From NCBI GenBank assembly GCA_051657245.1, contig JBOFKI010000062.1, positions 1 to 32,895 on the forward strand: 32,895 nucleotides of DNA. The letters run 5' to 3'. Under the pieces are notes generated by a model. It did no database searches. It saw only the letters and a list, made by a program, of their open reading frames with translations, and was not told the origin of the DNA. The position numbers were made by a program, and so were the translations under genes. This stretch comes from JBOFFI01 sp051657245 (GTDB lineage Bacteria; Pseudomonadota; Alphaproteobacteria; Holosporales; JBOFFI01). Below are positions 24,463 through 32,596 of this stretch, piece after piece. Position 1 is the stretch's first letter; each line of letters opens with the position of its first letter.

Positions 24463-25734
24463 TTAACCCGCCCCTCCCACAACCTGAAGCACCCCATTTT
24501 CAACCTTCTCAACCCTACCTTTCACGATGGTTTTGTCGAGGGGGGAAATATCTTGAAATTTCGCTGGCGCAAAATGCTCTGTATAACCAAAACCCTGCTG
24601 CTCAGCTAAAACCGAGACGGTTTTCCCTATAAAACTATCCAGGGTAGCGATCTGCCGCGCCTGTCCCGCGTGACGAAGGCGAGCCGCACGCGCTTTGATA
24701 ATGGCTCGAGGCACCTGGGGCATTTTAGCAGCTGGTGTCCCCTCCCTTGGAGAATAAGGAAACACATGAAGGTAGGAAAGCCCACACTGCTCCACCAACG
24801 CCAGGGTCTCTTGAAACATTTCCTCCGTTTCTGTTGGGAACCCAACAATCAAATCTGCACCAAAAACTGCCTCTGGACGCAATGCTTTTACCTGTTCGCA
24901 CCAGGCAATGGCGTCCTCCCGCAGATGGCGACGTTTCATCCGCTTGAGGATGAGGTTGGCACCTGCCTGAAGGCTTAGGTGGAAATGCGGCATCAAACGC
25001 TGCTCTTGCTGAATGCACTCCAACAGAAGGGGATCGACCTCCACAGGGTCTAGGGAAGACAGACGCAAGCGAGACAGCTCCGGAACTTGCTGAAAAATAC
25101 GCTGAACCAGGCGGCCCAAGGTGGGTTTCCCTGGCAAATCTTGGCCATAGTCTGTGATATCAACTCCTGTGAGCACAACCTCTTGAAACCCCTGTTGAAC
25201 CAATACATGTAGCTGATCTGTGATAAAGCCTGCGGGGGTGCTGCGGTTATTACCACGGCCATAGGGGATGGTGCAGAAGGTGCAGCGATGGTTACAACCA
25301 TTTTGAATTTCAATAAAGGCGCGGGCCTTAGACTCAAAGCCTGTCACCAAGTGGTGGGCTGTTTCTTTGATTTCCATGATATCCTGGACCAACACGCGCT
25401 GGGGGATTTCTGGCTTAAAATTTTCACCATGAAGCTTATCTTGATTGCCCAATACCCGGTCCACCTCAGGCATGGCCTCAAACACTTTGGGACGAATCTG
25501 GACAGCGCACCCGGTTGCGATAATCAGGGCTTTGGGATGCTCACGCCGCATTTTCCGGATGGTCTGGCGGGCCTGACGTTCCGCTTCTGCTGTAACCGCA
25601 CACGTGTTAACAATGATGGCGTTGCCAAGACCCGCCTGCTTTGCGTGCTGGCGCATCACTTCAGACTCATAAGTATTTAGGCGACAGCCAAACGTTACAA
25701 TTTGAGGCTCTTCCATCCCATAATTTCCATCCAT
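24463..25734 (-). CDS. mtaB: tRNA threonylcarbamoyladenosine methylthiotransferase MtaB
   Basis: This 423-residue radical-SAM enzyme has an N-terminal UPF0004 domain with Cys17, Cys45 and Cys76 (CRLNTYES, NTCAVTAEAERQARQ, GCAVQ). The radical-SAM CxxxCxxC motif is at 147-154 (CNHRCTFCTIPYGRG). A C-terminal TRAM-like stretch includes GYTEHFAPAKF. NTCAVT with the early GCRLNTYE identifies MtaB rather than MiaB. It converts t6A37 to ms2t6A in ANN-decoding tRNAs. The start may instead be the internal ATG six codons on (MEEPQIV). mtaB-ftsY adjacency is common in alphaproteobacteria, usually with dapF, which is absent here. Confidence 0.92.
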   Translation of the reverse strand: MDGNYGMEEPQIVTFGCRLNTYESEVMRQHAKQAGLGNAIIVNTCAVTAEAERQARQTIRKMRREHPKALIIATGCAVQIRPKVFEAMPEVDRVLGNQDKLHGENFKPEIPQRVLVQDIMEIKETAHHLVTGFESKARAFIEIQNGCNHRCTFCTIPYGRGNNRSTPAGFITDQLHVLVQQGFQEVVLTGVDITDYGQDLPGKPTLGRLVQRIFQQVPELSRLRLSSLDPVEVDPLLLECIQQEQRLMPHFHLSLQAGANLILKRMKRRHLREDAIAWCEQVKALRPEAVFGADLIVGFPTETEEMFQETLALVEQCGLSYLHVFPYSPREGTPAAKMPQVPRAIIKARAARLRHAGQARQIATLDSFIGKTVSVLAEQQGFGYTEHFAPAKFQDISPLDKTIVKGRVEKVENGVLQVVGGAG

Positions 25735-25786
25735 TTGTTACCCACAAGGGAAACTATAGCAAAAAAAAATCCGAAATGGGACAAAA

Positions 25787-25809
25787 AGGAGATTTTTGAA
25801 AAATCTCCT
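25787..25809 (-). terminator. rho-independent terminator of the XRE/S24-like gene
   Basis: Arms AGGAGATTTTT (25787-25797) and AAAAATCTCCT (25799-25809) form a near-perfect hairpin. On the minus strand a T run (TTTTTG) follows. It lies about 60 bases beyond the stop of the minus-strand regulator at 25870 and just upstream of mtaB, so it isolates mtaB-ftsY from the regulator transcript. Confidence 0.75.
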
Positions 25810-25831
25810 ATAAAAACAGCCACGCTAGGCC

Positions 25832-25860
25832 AAAGCTTATGGAAAAATAAGCTTTTTCTG
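25832..25860 (+). terminator. second hairpin with T run on the plus strand
   Basis: Arms AAAGCTTAT (25832-25840) and ATAAGCTTT (25847-25855) enclose a 6-base loop, with further T residues on the plus strand. There is no plus-strand gene upstream that it could end, so it may block antisense transcription into the regulator gene or may simply be a paired hairpin. Confidence 0.35.
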
Positions 25861-25869
25861 GGCAAGAGC

Positions 25870-26712
25870 TTAGTGGTCTTCTAACGTCCCAATAATCTTA
25901 TACACAGCCCTCAATTCTTCTCGAGAAATGCTCTCTTTTTCCCTGGGTTCTTGGGCTGCAAAAGGGGAAACTAACAAGCATTCCTGATCCCAACCCCAGA
26001 ATTGACGAACCAACGCGTGATCATTTTTTGTAAGCACAACGACAGAGCAGCGCGGTGACAAAGGCCTCGTTGTGTGAACAAACAAAACATCTCCCGTCAC
26101 ATACTTAGGAGCATTTTCATCATCCTTCACATAAAGAGCAAAAGCGGTCGGAATTCCCAAAAGCTGGGGGGGGCGGAAAGTCCAGTCCGCAGGGTTTATA
26201 AAATCGATGGTGGTTGCTTCTTGGGAAGCACCCGGCAAAAAACCTAAAGGAGTCGACACACTGTAGACTGGGAGGTCTTTTTGGGGCACAGCGGCTTCTG
26301 TTCCATGCTCGTGGTGATAGGCATGACCAATTTCGTGATGGCTATCGTGTGCAACCCGAATGTTGCGAGAAGATGGGCTAGAAGAAGCACCTGAAAGGTT
26401 CAACAGTTCTCCTGGTTGACACCCTAACACAGCAGAGAGACGTTCTAACAAGTCTGTATTTAGACGTCGAGCCCCCCCTTCAAGGCGTGAAAGATAAGAA
26501 GGCGAGATGCCTGTAAGTTCTGATAAACCCTCAAGGGTCAATCCACGGGCACGACGAAGCATTTTTAAGCTACTTTGCTTGCTGCGCCGCATCATATAAG
26601 CGGAGTAGGGCCCCTCAAACTCATTGGCGTGGGAAGATTGCTGCTCCCCCTCATACCCGTGATTTACAAACGTGAAGGGAGAGAGTTTTCTAATACGTTT
26701 TCCCGAATTCAT
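25870..26712 (-). CDS. XRE-family regulator with S24/LexA-like C-terminal domain and His-rich linker
   Basis: This is a 280-residue protein. Residues 47-106 form an XRE helix-turn-helix (LKMLRRARGLTLEGLSELTG, then ISPSYLSRLEGGARRLN). A Ser-rich stretch and a His-rich linker follow, with seven His in residues 122-136 (HDSHHEIGHAYHHEH). Residues about 147-278 look like the S24/LexA repressor fold (FALYVKDDENAPKYVTGDVL). The catalytic Ser position reads DENAP instead of the usual DSMEP, and the Lys position appears as Arg236, so self-cleavage is unlikely. It probably binds DNA as a repressor sensing a ligand or metal. AAGGAG precedes the ATG. A terminator follows the gene. Confidence 0.75.
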   Translation of the reverse strand: MNSGKRIRKLSPFTFVNHGYEGEQQSSHANEFEGPYSAYMMRRSKQSSLKMLRRARGLTLEGLSELTGISPSYLSRLEGGARRLNTDLLERLSAVLGCQPGELLNLSGASSSPSSRNIRVAHDSHHEIGHAYHHEHGTEAAVPQKDLPVYSVSTPLGFLPGASQEATTIDFINPADWTFRPPQLLGIPTAFALYVKDDENAPKYVTGDVLFVHTTRPLSPRCSVVVLTKNDHALVRQFWGWDQECLLVSPFAAQEPREKESISREELRAVYKIIGTLEDH

Positions 26713-27116
26713 TTCGTGGCTCCTTTTTATTATCTGTTCCTAGAAGAGGAAATAACCTTGCCTCATTTTTCTAAACAAAGAACTTATGTAAAATATTTTG
26801 CCAAAAATTATTTTTTTGTCTAGAGAAAAAAAATAATAATAAAAATTTTATAAATTTTTTTCTTTTTTCGGCACATTTTCTTAAAAAAACCATCAAAAAG
26901 TCAAGCTTTTTTTCGGAAAAAATTGCCTTATTTTATTTTATGGAGCAAATATATCCTTTTTCAGGCAATTCATACCCATTCCATCTTAAAATAAATTTTA
27001 GAGAATGTGTTCAAAAAATTTGAAATTTTGTGAAAATTTTGAGAAATGTGCTGAAGGAATGTATTTAAAATGTCAAAGAAATCGACATTATTGATTCAAG
27101 ATTTTTTAAACAAACT
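26713..27116. other. very AT-rich intergenic region
   Basis: About 400 bases lie between the rluD stop and the start of the XRE regulator, both on the minus strand. There are runs of A and T, a short AAAAAG/CTTTTT inverted repeat near 26894-26910 and a weak ATTGCC/GGCAAT pair further on. It must hold the promoter of the regulator gene, but no -35/-10 pair could be chosen with confidence. No coding frame or RNA gene was seen. Confidence 0.5.
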
Positions 27117-28094
27117 CTATAGATTTTCTAAATAGCCGCGCAGGGTTTTGAGGTCTTCCGGAAGCTCGCTTTCAAAAGACAGCGTTTGCTGGTTTGTGGG
27201 ATGCACAAAGGTTAAAGCATGGGCATGAAGGGCCTGCCTGTCTGGCTTGAGGGTTTCTTCCAAGAAGGTTTTAAGGGCGGGAAGCGCTCTGCGGGGCGGG
27301 TTTCCATAAACAGGATCCGCGAGAACAGCATAGCCCAAGCTTGCCAGATGTACGCGAATTTGGTGGGTTCGGCCTGTTTCAAGCTTGCAGATAACCAGGC
27401 TGGCGTGTTGAGCATAGGTTTCTTGGGTTTTGTAATATGTTTTAGAAGGCTTTCCTCCCTGAGGCAGGACGGCCATTTTCTGTCGATGAACCGGGTGGCG
27501 CCCAATGGGCTGCTCAATCTCTCCTTGAAGCGGCATCGGCATTCCCCACACAAAGGCGGTATAAGTTCGTGATAAAGAACGGTCTGCAAATTGGGCTGAA
27601 AGCACCTGATGGGCTTGGTCATGCTTGGCCACCACCAAAAGGCCGCTGGTTCCTTTGTCTAAACGATGTACAATTCCCGGCCGTTTCACCCCCGAGATTC
27701 CAGATAAAGACTCTCCGCAATGGGCCAAAAGCCCGTTAACGAGGGTTCCGTCTGGCTGCCCTGCCCCCGGATGCACAACCAGTCCCGCTGGTTTATCAAC
27801 AACCAGCAAATCTGCGTCTTCATAGACGATGTGCAGGTCCATCCTTTGGGGTAGTAGCGGCATATCCTCAAGGGGAGGCATGGAGAGGGTGTAAACCTCA
27901 CCGGTTTTTACCTTGGAGGAAGCTGACACAGGGCTTGATGCCCCTTGACAGACATATCCCTCTTTGATGAGTTGTTGCAAGCGGGTGCGGCTGAGCTCTG
28001 GGAAGTGTTCTGCTAAAAATTTGTCCAGCCGCCAGCCAGCCTCATGGGAAAGCACCTCACAACTGGAGAGAATGTCATCGTATATCGGTTCCAT
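27117..28094 (-). CDS. rluD: 23S rRNA pseudouridine synthase, RluD type
   Basis: This 325-residue protein has an S4 RNA-binding domain at about 18-75 (WRLDKFLAEHFPELSRTRLQ). The catalytic domain carries LVVDKPAGLVVHPGAG and the signature HRLDKGTSGLLVVAK (143-157), with catalytic Asp146. TGRTHQIRVHLASLGYAVLA and GDPVYG-like ADPVYGN follow. RluD modifies uridines 1911, 1915 and 1917 in helix 69 of 23S rRNA. Length and domain order fit RluD; RluC is the alternative. It is a single gene; no strong ribosome binding site or terminator was found. Confidence 0.88.
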   Translation of the reverse strand: MEPIYDDILSSCEVLSHEAGWRLDKFLAEHFPELSRTRLQQLIKEGYVCQGASSPVSASSKVKTGEVYTLSMPPLEDMPLLPQRMDLHIVYEDADLLVVDKPAGLVVHPGAGQPDGTLVNGLLAHCGESLSGISGVKRPGIVHRLDKGTSGLLVVAKHDQAHQVLSAQFADRSLSRTYTAFVWGMPMPLQGEIEQPIGRHPVHRQKMAVLPQGGKPSKTYYKTQETYAQHASLVICKLETGRTHQIRVHLASLGYAVLADPVYGNPPRRALPALKTFLEETLKPDRQALHAHALTFVHPTNQQTLSFESELPEDLKTLRGYLENL

Positions 28095-28158
28095 TTATCC
28101 AGACTAACCTAAGTGTCGAAGCTATCGCAAGAGAAAGGAACAGCGCCAAATTTTCTTC

Positions 28159-28186
28159 TTGCAAAGCTTTATAAGACAGGTATGAT
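28159..28186 (+). promoter_or_regulatory. sigma-70 promoter of tRNA-Gly
   Basis: TTGCAA (28159-28164) and TATGAT (28181-28186) are separated by 16 bases. Transcription would begin near 28193, about 12 bases before the mature tRNA 5' end. Confidence 0.65.
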
Positions 28187-28204
28187 GGGGGCAATTTTGG
28201 GGAA

Positions 28205-28279
28205 GCGGGTGTAGCTCAGGGGTAGAGCACAACCTTGCCAAGGTTGGGGTCGAGGGTTCGAATCCCTTCGCCCGCTCCA
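28205..28279 (+). tRNA. tRNA-Gly, anticodon GCC
   Basis: A full cloverleaf can be drawn. The acceptor GCGGGTG pairs with CGCCCGC, the D arm is GCTC/GAGC, the anticodon arm is CAACC/GGTTG with loop TTGCCAA, and the T arm is GAGGG/CCCTT with loop TTCGAAT. The discriminator base is T and CCA is encoded. The anticodon reads GGC and GGU glycine codons. Confidence 0.97.
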
Positions 28280-28448
28280 AGCGCCTCTCTGGGCCTTTGT
28301 TCCGTTCTTTTTTTCCAGAAAAATTTTGAAAATTGCCTTTAAATGTATCGGGTCTTTGGGGGGGATGGTATCAGGGATATGGACAAGGGTGCTGTTGTTT
28401 GTTTTAATCCTTTCAGAAAACGTCAATTGATCTGGAGTATAAAAACCG

Positions 28449-29264
28449 ATGAGCGATTCACATAAATGGATGCAGGGCAAGCGTGGCGTCATCATGGGGT
28501 TGGCGAACGATCGTTCTTTGGCCTGGGGAGTTGCGCAAAAATTAGCGCAGCAAGGGGCAGAGCTTTGTTTTACCTATCCTTTGGAAGTGTTTGAAAAGCG
28601 CGTCCGTCCCTTGGCAGAATCTCTGGTTTCTTCCCTTGTGTTACCCTGTGATGTGGGGTCTGATGCGGATATTGAAACCCTTTTCAAAACCCTTGAGTCC
28701 CAGTGGGGTTCGCTGGATTTTGTGCTCCACGCCATTGCCTTTGTCGATAAAGAAGAGCTTAAACATCAATATGTGACTACTTCTCGGGCTAATTTTTTAC
28801 AAGCCCTTGATATTTCTTGCTATTCTTTTACCGCGGTGGCCAAGCATGCTTCCGCTTTAATGCCCCAAGGGGGGAGTCTTCTGACATTGACCTACCATGG
28901 CTCCCAGCGTGTGATGCCCCATTATAATGTGATGGGAGTTGCCAAAGCAGCTTTAGAAGCCAGCGTGCGTTATTTGGCTGCTGATCTGGGGGGACAGAAT
29001 ATTCGGGTGAATGCCCTTTCAGCAGGACCTGTGAAGACTCTCGCAGCCTCAGGCATAGGAGATTTTAACTATATCTTGAAATGGAACCAGTATAATGCTC
29101 CCTTGAAGCGGAACACAACCCTTGAAGACGTTGGAGGAAGTGGTCTCTATTTGCTTAGCGACCTTTCTTCAGGCGTCACAGGAGAAGTCCACTATGTGGA
29201 TTCTGGCTACCATGTCGTGGGCATGAAAGCTGTGGATGCGCCTGATATTGCAACGGTGATTTGA
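28449..29264 (+). CDS. fabI: enoyl-[acyl-carrier-protein] reductase (NADH) FabI
   Basis: This 271-residue atypical SDR starts at ATG with GGAG about 10 bases upstream. Nucleotide-binding region is GVIMGLANDRSLAWGVAQKL, where FabI replaces the usual Gly-rich loop. HAIAF (94-98) and the catalytic pair Tyr149 and Tyr159-x6-Lys166 (LTYHGSQRV, YNVMGVAK) are present. The LSAGPVKTLAASGI substrate loop is typical of FabI. It reduces enoyl-ACP in the last step of each fatty-acid elongation cycle and is the triclosan/isoniazid-class target. It stands between tRNA-Gly and sppA. Confidence 0.95.
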   Translation: MSDSHKWMQGKRGVIMGLANDRSLAWGVAQKLAQQGAELCFTYPLEVFEKRVRPLAESLVSSLVLPCDVGSDADIETLFKTLESQWGSLDFVLHAIAFVDKEELKHQYVTTSRANFLQALDISCYSFTAVAKHASALMPQGGSLLTLTYHGSQRVMPHYNVMGVAKAALEASVRYLAADLGGQNIRVNALSAGPVKTLAASGIGDFNYILKWNQYNAPLKRNTTLEDVGGSGLYLLSDLSSGVTGEVHYVDSGYHVVGMKAVDAPDIATVI

Positions 29265-29301
29265 TCGGCTTGGGCCGCCAACCTTAATGAAGGGTTTGTT
29301 C

Positions 29302-31107
29302 ATGGGAAGGGTTTTTCGATTTTTTCGTAGGCTGGTGGTGGGATTGTGCGCAACCCTTGGGTTTGTAATGCTTTTGGGTGTCCTTGGGTTTTGGATATTC
29401 CGTAGTATGGTGCAACCGCGTTTTGCTTTGCAGGAGACGAACGTTTTAGAACTTTCTCTAAAAGGGGATTTTATGGAAGGGGTTGCCCAGAGTCCTCTCC
29501 AACAGCTGCTGGAAGGGGGCAAGGCGTCTTTCTATCAAACCCTTGCGGTTTTGGAACACGCCTCAAAAGATCCTCACATTCCAGGGCTTTTCATCACCCT
29601 TGATAACCCTGGGCTGGGCCTTGCGCAAATTCAAGAGCTTCGCGCTGTTTTTAAAACATTTCGCAAGAACGGCAAATTTGTGCATATGTACGCTCAAAGT
29701 TTTGGGGAGCTTTCTCCTGCGGCACCTCTCTATTACTTGGCCAGCGCCGCAGACCATATTTCCATCCAACCTTTGGGGATGATTTGCATTACGGGGCTGA
29801 GCATAGAAACACCTTTTTTAAAAGGTTTTTTAGATTGGGCAGGGGCCCAAGCCCAATTTGCCAAGCGAGAGGCTTATAAATCTTTCCCTGAAATGTTTAC
29901 GGAAAAGAAGATGAGCGAGCCTTCCAGACAAGCTTTGACTGCGCTCCTCCAATCGCTATCCCAGCAGCTTATCCAAGGGATTGCCGAAGATCGCAAGCTT
30001 TCTCCTGCGCAGGTTGAAGCAGCTTTTGCCAATGCTCCTCTTTCAGATAAAGAAGGGAAGGAGGCTAAACTGATCGATACTATTTGTTATGAAGGAGAAG
30101 CCCTAACGTTAGCTCAAAAAAAAGCACAGATGGCCCCTGTTTTGCCCTTTTCTATTTATAGAAAAAGGATGAAGCAGGCAGAGGGAAAGCTTGGGCGCAC
30201 AAAACCCTCTGTTGCGTTGGTTTTTGGAGAAGGGATGATCCTCCAAGAGGCGCCTCCTGGAATGTCTCCCCTAAGCTCAGACCGGGAAATCATTGCTGCT
30301 GTTCCAACCCTCAGGCTTTTTGAAAAACTTGAGCAAGACCCAGATATTAAAGCGTTGGTTTATCGTATTGACAGTGGGGGCGGGCATGCCCTCGCCTCAG
30401 ATAGCATCCGAGAAGGGCTCCAACGCCTGCGCAAGGCTGGTAAAACAGTGGTGGTTTCCATGGGGAATGTGGCCGCTTCCGGGGGGTATATGATTGCTTT
30501 GGGGGCTGATCGCATCTTTGCGGAGCCTGCGACTCTCACGGGATCGATTGGTGTGTTTGGAGGTAAGCTAAACCTGGAGGCTTTTTGGAAAAAATTTGAG
30601 ATTGGATGGGATGGGGTTGCGACCCACCCCCAAGCTTCTATGGCCAGCTTAAACCGTTCTTTTTCTGAGAAAGAATTTAAACTTTTAGATAAATGGGCAG
30701 ACCAGCTTTACAGTCATTTTCTAACCTTGACGGCTACAGCACGCAAGCTTACGCCAGAAGAAGCTCGAGCAGCAGCCCAAGGCCGTGTGTGGACAGGCCA
30801 GCAAGCCCATGCCCTCAAATTAGTTGATAAGCTGGGAGGCGTGGGAGAAGCAATCCTGGAAGCAAAGCAATTAGCGCGTCTGGAGCCTGATGCGTTGGTC
30901 AAGATTTATCCACATCCCAAGTCATTTCCAGAGTTAATTTTAGAGGCTCTCAGCGGCTCTGGGGCATCCCAAGAGGAAGCGCAAGCTGTGTTGCGAACGT
31001 GTGTTCAGGGGGAATGTATTTCGTTTGTGCGCGATATTTTGAGCGGGTTAAAAAGCTTTTTGCATAGCTTTGGACTTTATCCCCCCCTTGCTTTAACCAT
31101 TGAGTAG
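29302..31107 (+). CDS. sppA: signal peptide peptidase SppA, 67K type (protease IV)
   Basis: I choose ATG 29302 (MGRVFRFFRRLVVG) because GAAGGG lies 7 bases before it. An in-frame ATG at 29287 has no ribosome binding site. About 601 residues. One N-terminal membrane anchor (VVGLCATLGFVMLLGVLGFW) is followed by two tandem peptidase S49 domains. Numbered from the earlier ATG, the catalytic Lys is Lys198 (AYKSFPEMF) in the first domain and the Ser is Ser398 (VAASGGYM) in the second, as in E. coli SppA. It digests cleaved signal peptides in the inner membrane. hemA starts 6 bases after its stop. Confidence 0.93.
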   Translation: MGRVFRFFRRLVVGLCATLGFVMLLGVLGFWIFRSMVQPRFALQETNVLELSLKGDFMEGVAQSPLQQLLEGGKASFYQTLAVLEHASKDPHIPGLFITLDNPGLGLAQIQELRAVFKTFRKNGKFVHMYAQSFGELSPAAPLYYLASAADHISIQPLGMICITGLSIETPFLKGFLDWAGAQAQFAKREAYKSFPEMFTEKKMSEPSRQALTALLQSLSQQLIQGIAEDRKLSPAQVEAAFANAPLSDKEGKEAKLIDTICYEGEALTLAQKKAQMAPVLPFSIYRKRMKQAEGKLGRTKPSVALVFGEGMILQEAPPGMSPLSSDREIIAAVPTLRLFEKLEQDPDIKALVYRIDSGGGHALASDSIREGLQRLRKAGKTVVVSMGNVAASGGYMIALGADRIFAEPATLTGSIGVFGGKLNLEAFWKKFEIGWDGVATHPQASMASLNRSFSEKEFKLLDKWADQLYSHFLTLTATARKLTPEEARAAAQGRVWTGQQAHALKLVDKLGGVGEAILEAKQLARLEPDALVKIYPHPKSFPELILEALSGSGASQEEAQAVLRTCVQGECISFVRDILSGLKSFLHSFGLYPPLALTIE

Positions 31108-31113
31108 CGTCTT

Positions 31114-32358
31114 ATGAAGCCTTTATTTGAGACTTTTTTTGAAAATGCCCTAGACACGATTCGTCGGGAAGAGCGCTACCGGGTTTTTTTGCTCCTGCGG
31201 CGTTCTGCGGAAGCTTTTCCAGAAGCAATTTATGAAAGCCCTTTGGGACCTCAAAAGATTGTGGTTTGGTGCGGAAACGACTATCTGGGCATGAACATGT
31301 TTCAACCAGCTATCGAAGCTTTTCAGCAAACGGCTTTCCAAGGCGGTCTAAGTGCAGGGGGGACTCGGAATATTTCTGGAACCCATCCACTTCATCAACA
31401 GCTTGAGCGAGAGCTGGCAGACCTCCATGGTAAAGAAGCGGGTTTGCTTTTTACATCAGGTTATGTGGCCAATGAAACAGCCCTTCAGACCTTGGGTATG
31501 TCCCTGCCCAACACGCTCTTTTTTTCAGACGAGGCGAACCACGCGTCATTAATCCAAGGTATCCGCAACAGTCGCTGTGAAAAGAAGATTTTTCGTCACA
31601 ATGATATGGCGCACCTGGAACAGCTTTTGTTAGAAGCGCCTTCGAACGCAAACAAGATCATCGTGTGTGAATCTCTCTATTCCATGGAGGGAGATGTTGT
31701 GCCTTTGGGTGCCCTACTCGACCTTGCGGAACGTTTCCAGGCCCTTACATTTTTGGATGAAGTGCATGCGGTGGGGCTATACGGCCCGCGGGGGGGCGGC
31801 ATTGCTGAACAAGAGGGTCTTTCTCACCGGGTGGATATCATCCAGGGAACCCTTGGTAAAGCCTTTGGCACCATTGGGGGCTATCTTGCGGCGTCTGCAG
31901 CATGTATCGATTTTATTCGCAGTTTTGCGCCGGGGTTTATTTTTACAACAGCTCTCCCCCCTGCGGTGGTGGCTGGAACCCTGGAAATTGTGAAGCATTT
32001 AAAAAATAGCAGCCTTGAAAGAGCCCGTCAGCAAATTTGTGTTCAAACCCTTAAAAGACACCTCAAGGACCTCCAAATCCCTTTTTTTGAAAACCTAACC
32101 CACATCATCCCCATTCTTATCGGGGACGCAAAGCTGTGCAAGGATGTTTCGGCCTATCTGTTAAACAAACACCATGTTTACTTGCAGCCCATTAACTACC
32201 CAACGGTTCCCAAGGGAACAGAGCGACTGCGCCTAACCCCTTCTGCTAGGCACACTCCTGAGATGGTGAACCAGCTGGTAGAGGCCCTCCAGGAAACCTG
32301 GGTGCAGTTTGGTCTTCAGAAAACATCCCTTTCTGAAAGGGCTAACTCTTTTGGATGA
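31114..32358 (+). CDS. hemA: 5-aminolevulinate synthase HemA (C4 pathway)
   Basis: This 414-residue PLP enzyme of the alpha-oxoamine synthase family carries CGNDYLGMNMFQPAIEA, SAGGTRNISGTHPLHQQLER, the aspartate motif FLDEVHAVGLYG (213-224) and Lys249 in GTLGKAFGTIGGY, which binds PLP. It condenses glycine and succinyl-CoA to 5-aminolevulinate, the first step of haem synthesis in alphaproteobacteria and mitochondria. The family's signature GTRNISGT separates it from KBL and BioF. Length is normal. Start 6 bases after sppA with little ribosome binding site suggests translational coupling. Confidence 0.96.
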   Translation: MKPLFETFFENALDTIRREERYRVFLLLRRSAEAFPEAIYESPLGPQKIVVWCGNDYLGMNMFQPAIEAFQQTAFQGGLSAGGTRNISGTHPLHQQLERELADLHGKEAGLLFTSGYVANETALQTLGMSLPNTLFFSDEANHASLIQGIRNSRCEKKIFRHNDMAHLEQLLLEAPSNANKIIVCESLYSMEGDVVPLGALLDLAERFQALTFLDEVHAVGLYGPRGGGIAEQEGLSHRVDIIQGTLGKAFGTIGGYLAASAACIDFIRSFAPGFIFTTALPPAVVAGTLEIVKHLKNSSLERARQQICVQTLKRHLKDLQIPFFENLTHIIPILIGDAKLCKDVSAYLLNKHHVYLQPINYPTVPKGTERLRLTPSARHTPEMVNQLVEALQETWVQFGLQKTSLSERANSFG

Positions 32359-32396
32359 GGCGGGGAGTGGGTTTATGATGCAGTTTATTAATTCAC

Positions 32397-32445
32397 CTAT
32401 AGAGTTGTGTCTATGAAAATATCTTTTCCCAGACACACTCTATAG
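32397..32445. repeat. long imperfect inverted repeat after hemA
   Basis: Left arm CTATAGAGTTGTGTCT (32397-32412) and right arm AGACACACTCTATAG (32431-32445) pair over 15 bases with one bulge around an 18-base loop. It lies 38 bases after the hemA stop. A following T run is lacking (only ttttagg after 9 bases), so it could be a factor-assisted terminator or a mobile palindromic element. Confidence 0.6.
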
Positions 32446-32518
32446 CGTACTTTTAGGCGTTCAAGCCTTATCGCAGGCGTAGTTCTGGCGTTCTTAGGGA
32501 GGATTATCGCGGGCATCT

Positions 32519-32596
32519 ATCACCTCTATGAGTAAAAATGTCGATTCCTAAGTTTACATCGTAGCTTTCAGATAGGTAACCATCCGAGATAAAATA
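32519..32596 (-). repeat. 78-bp dispersed repeat, copy 2 (inverted)
   Basis: The reverse complement of this segment aligns without gaps to 841-918, with about ten mismatches by eye. It ends at the base before the IS110 remnant begins (32597), a sharp junction that may mark an insertion or recombination point. Confidence 0.7.

Noticed and set aside
25753..25784. Minus-strand TATAGT with TTGTCC as a promoter for mtaB-ftsY
   Set aside because: The spacing is 20 bases, too long for a convincing sigma-70 promoter.
28169..28495. Minus-strand frame with the peptide GRRDSNPRPQPWQGCALPLS
   Set aside because: This is the well-known false translation antisense to a tRNA (tRNA-Gly at 28205-28279); there is no ribosome binding site and it overlaps the fabI start.
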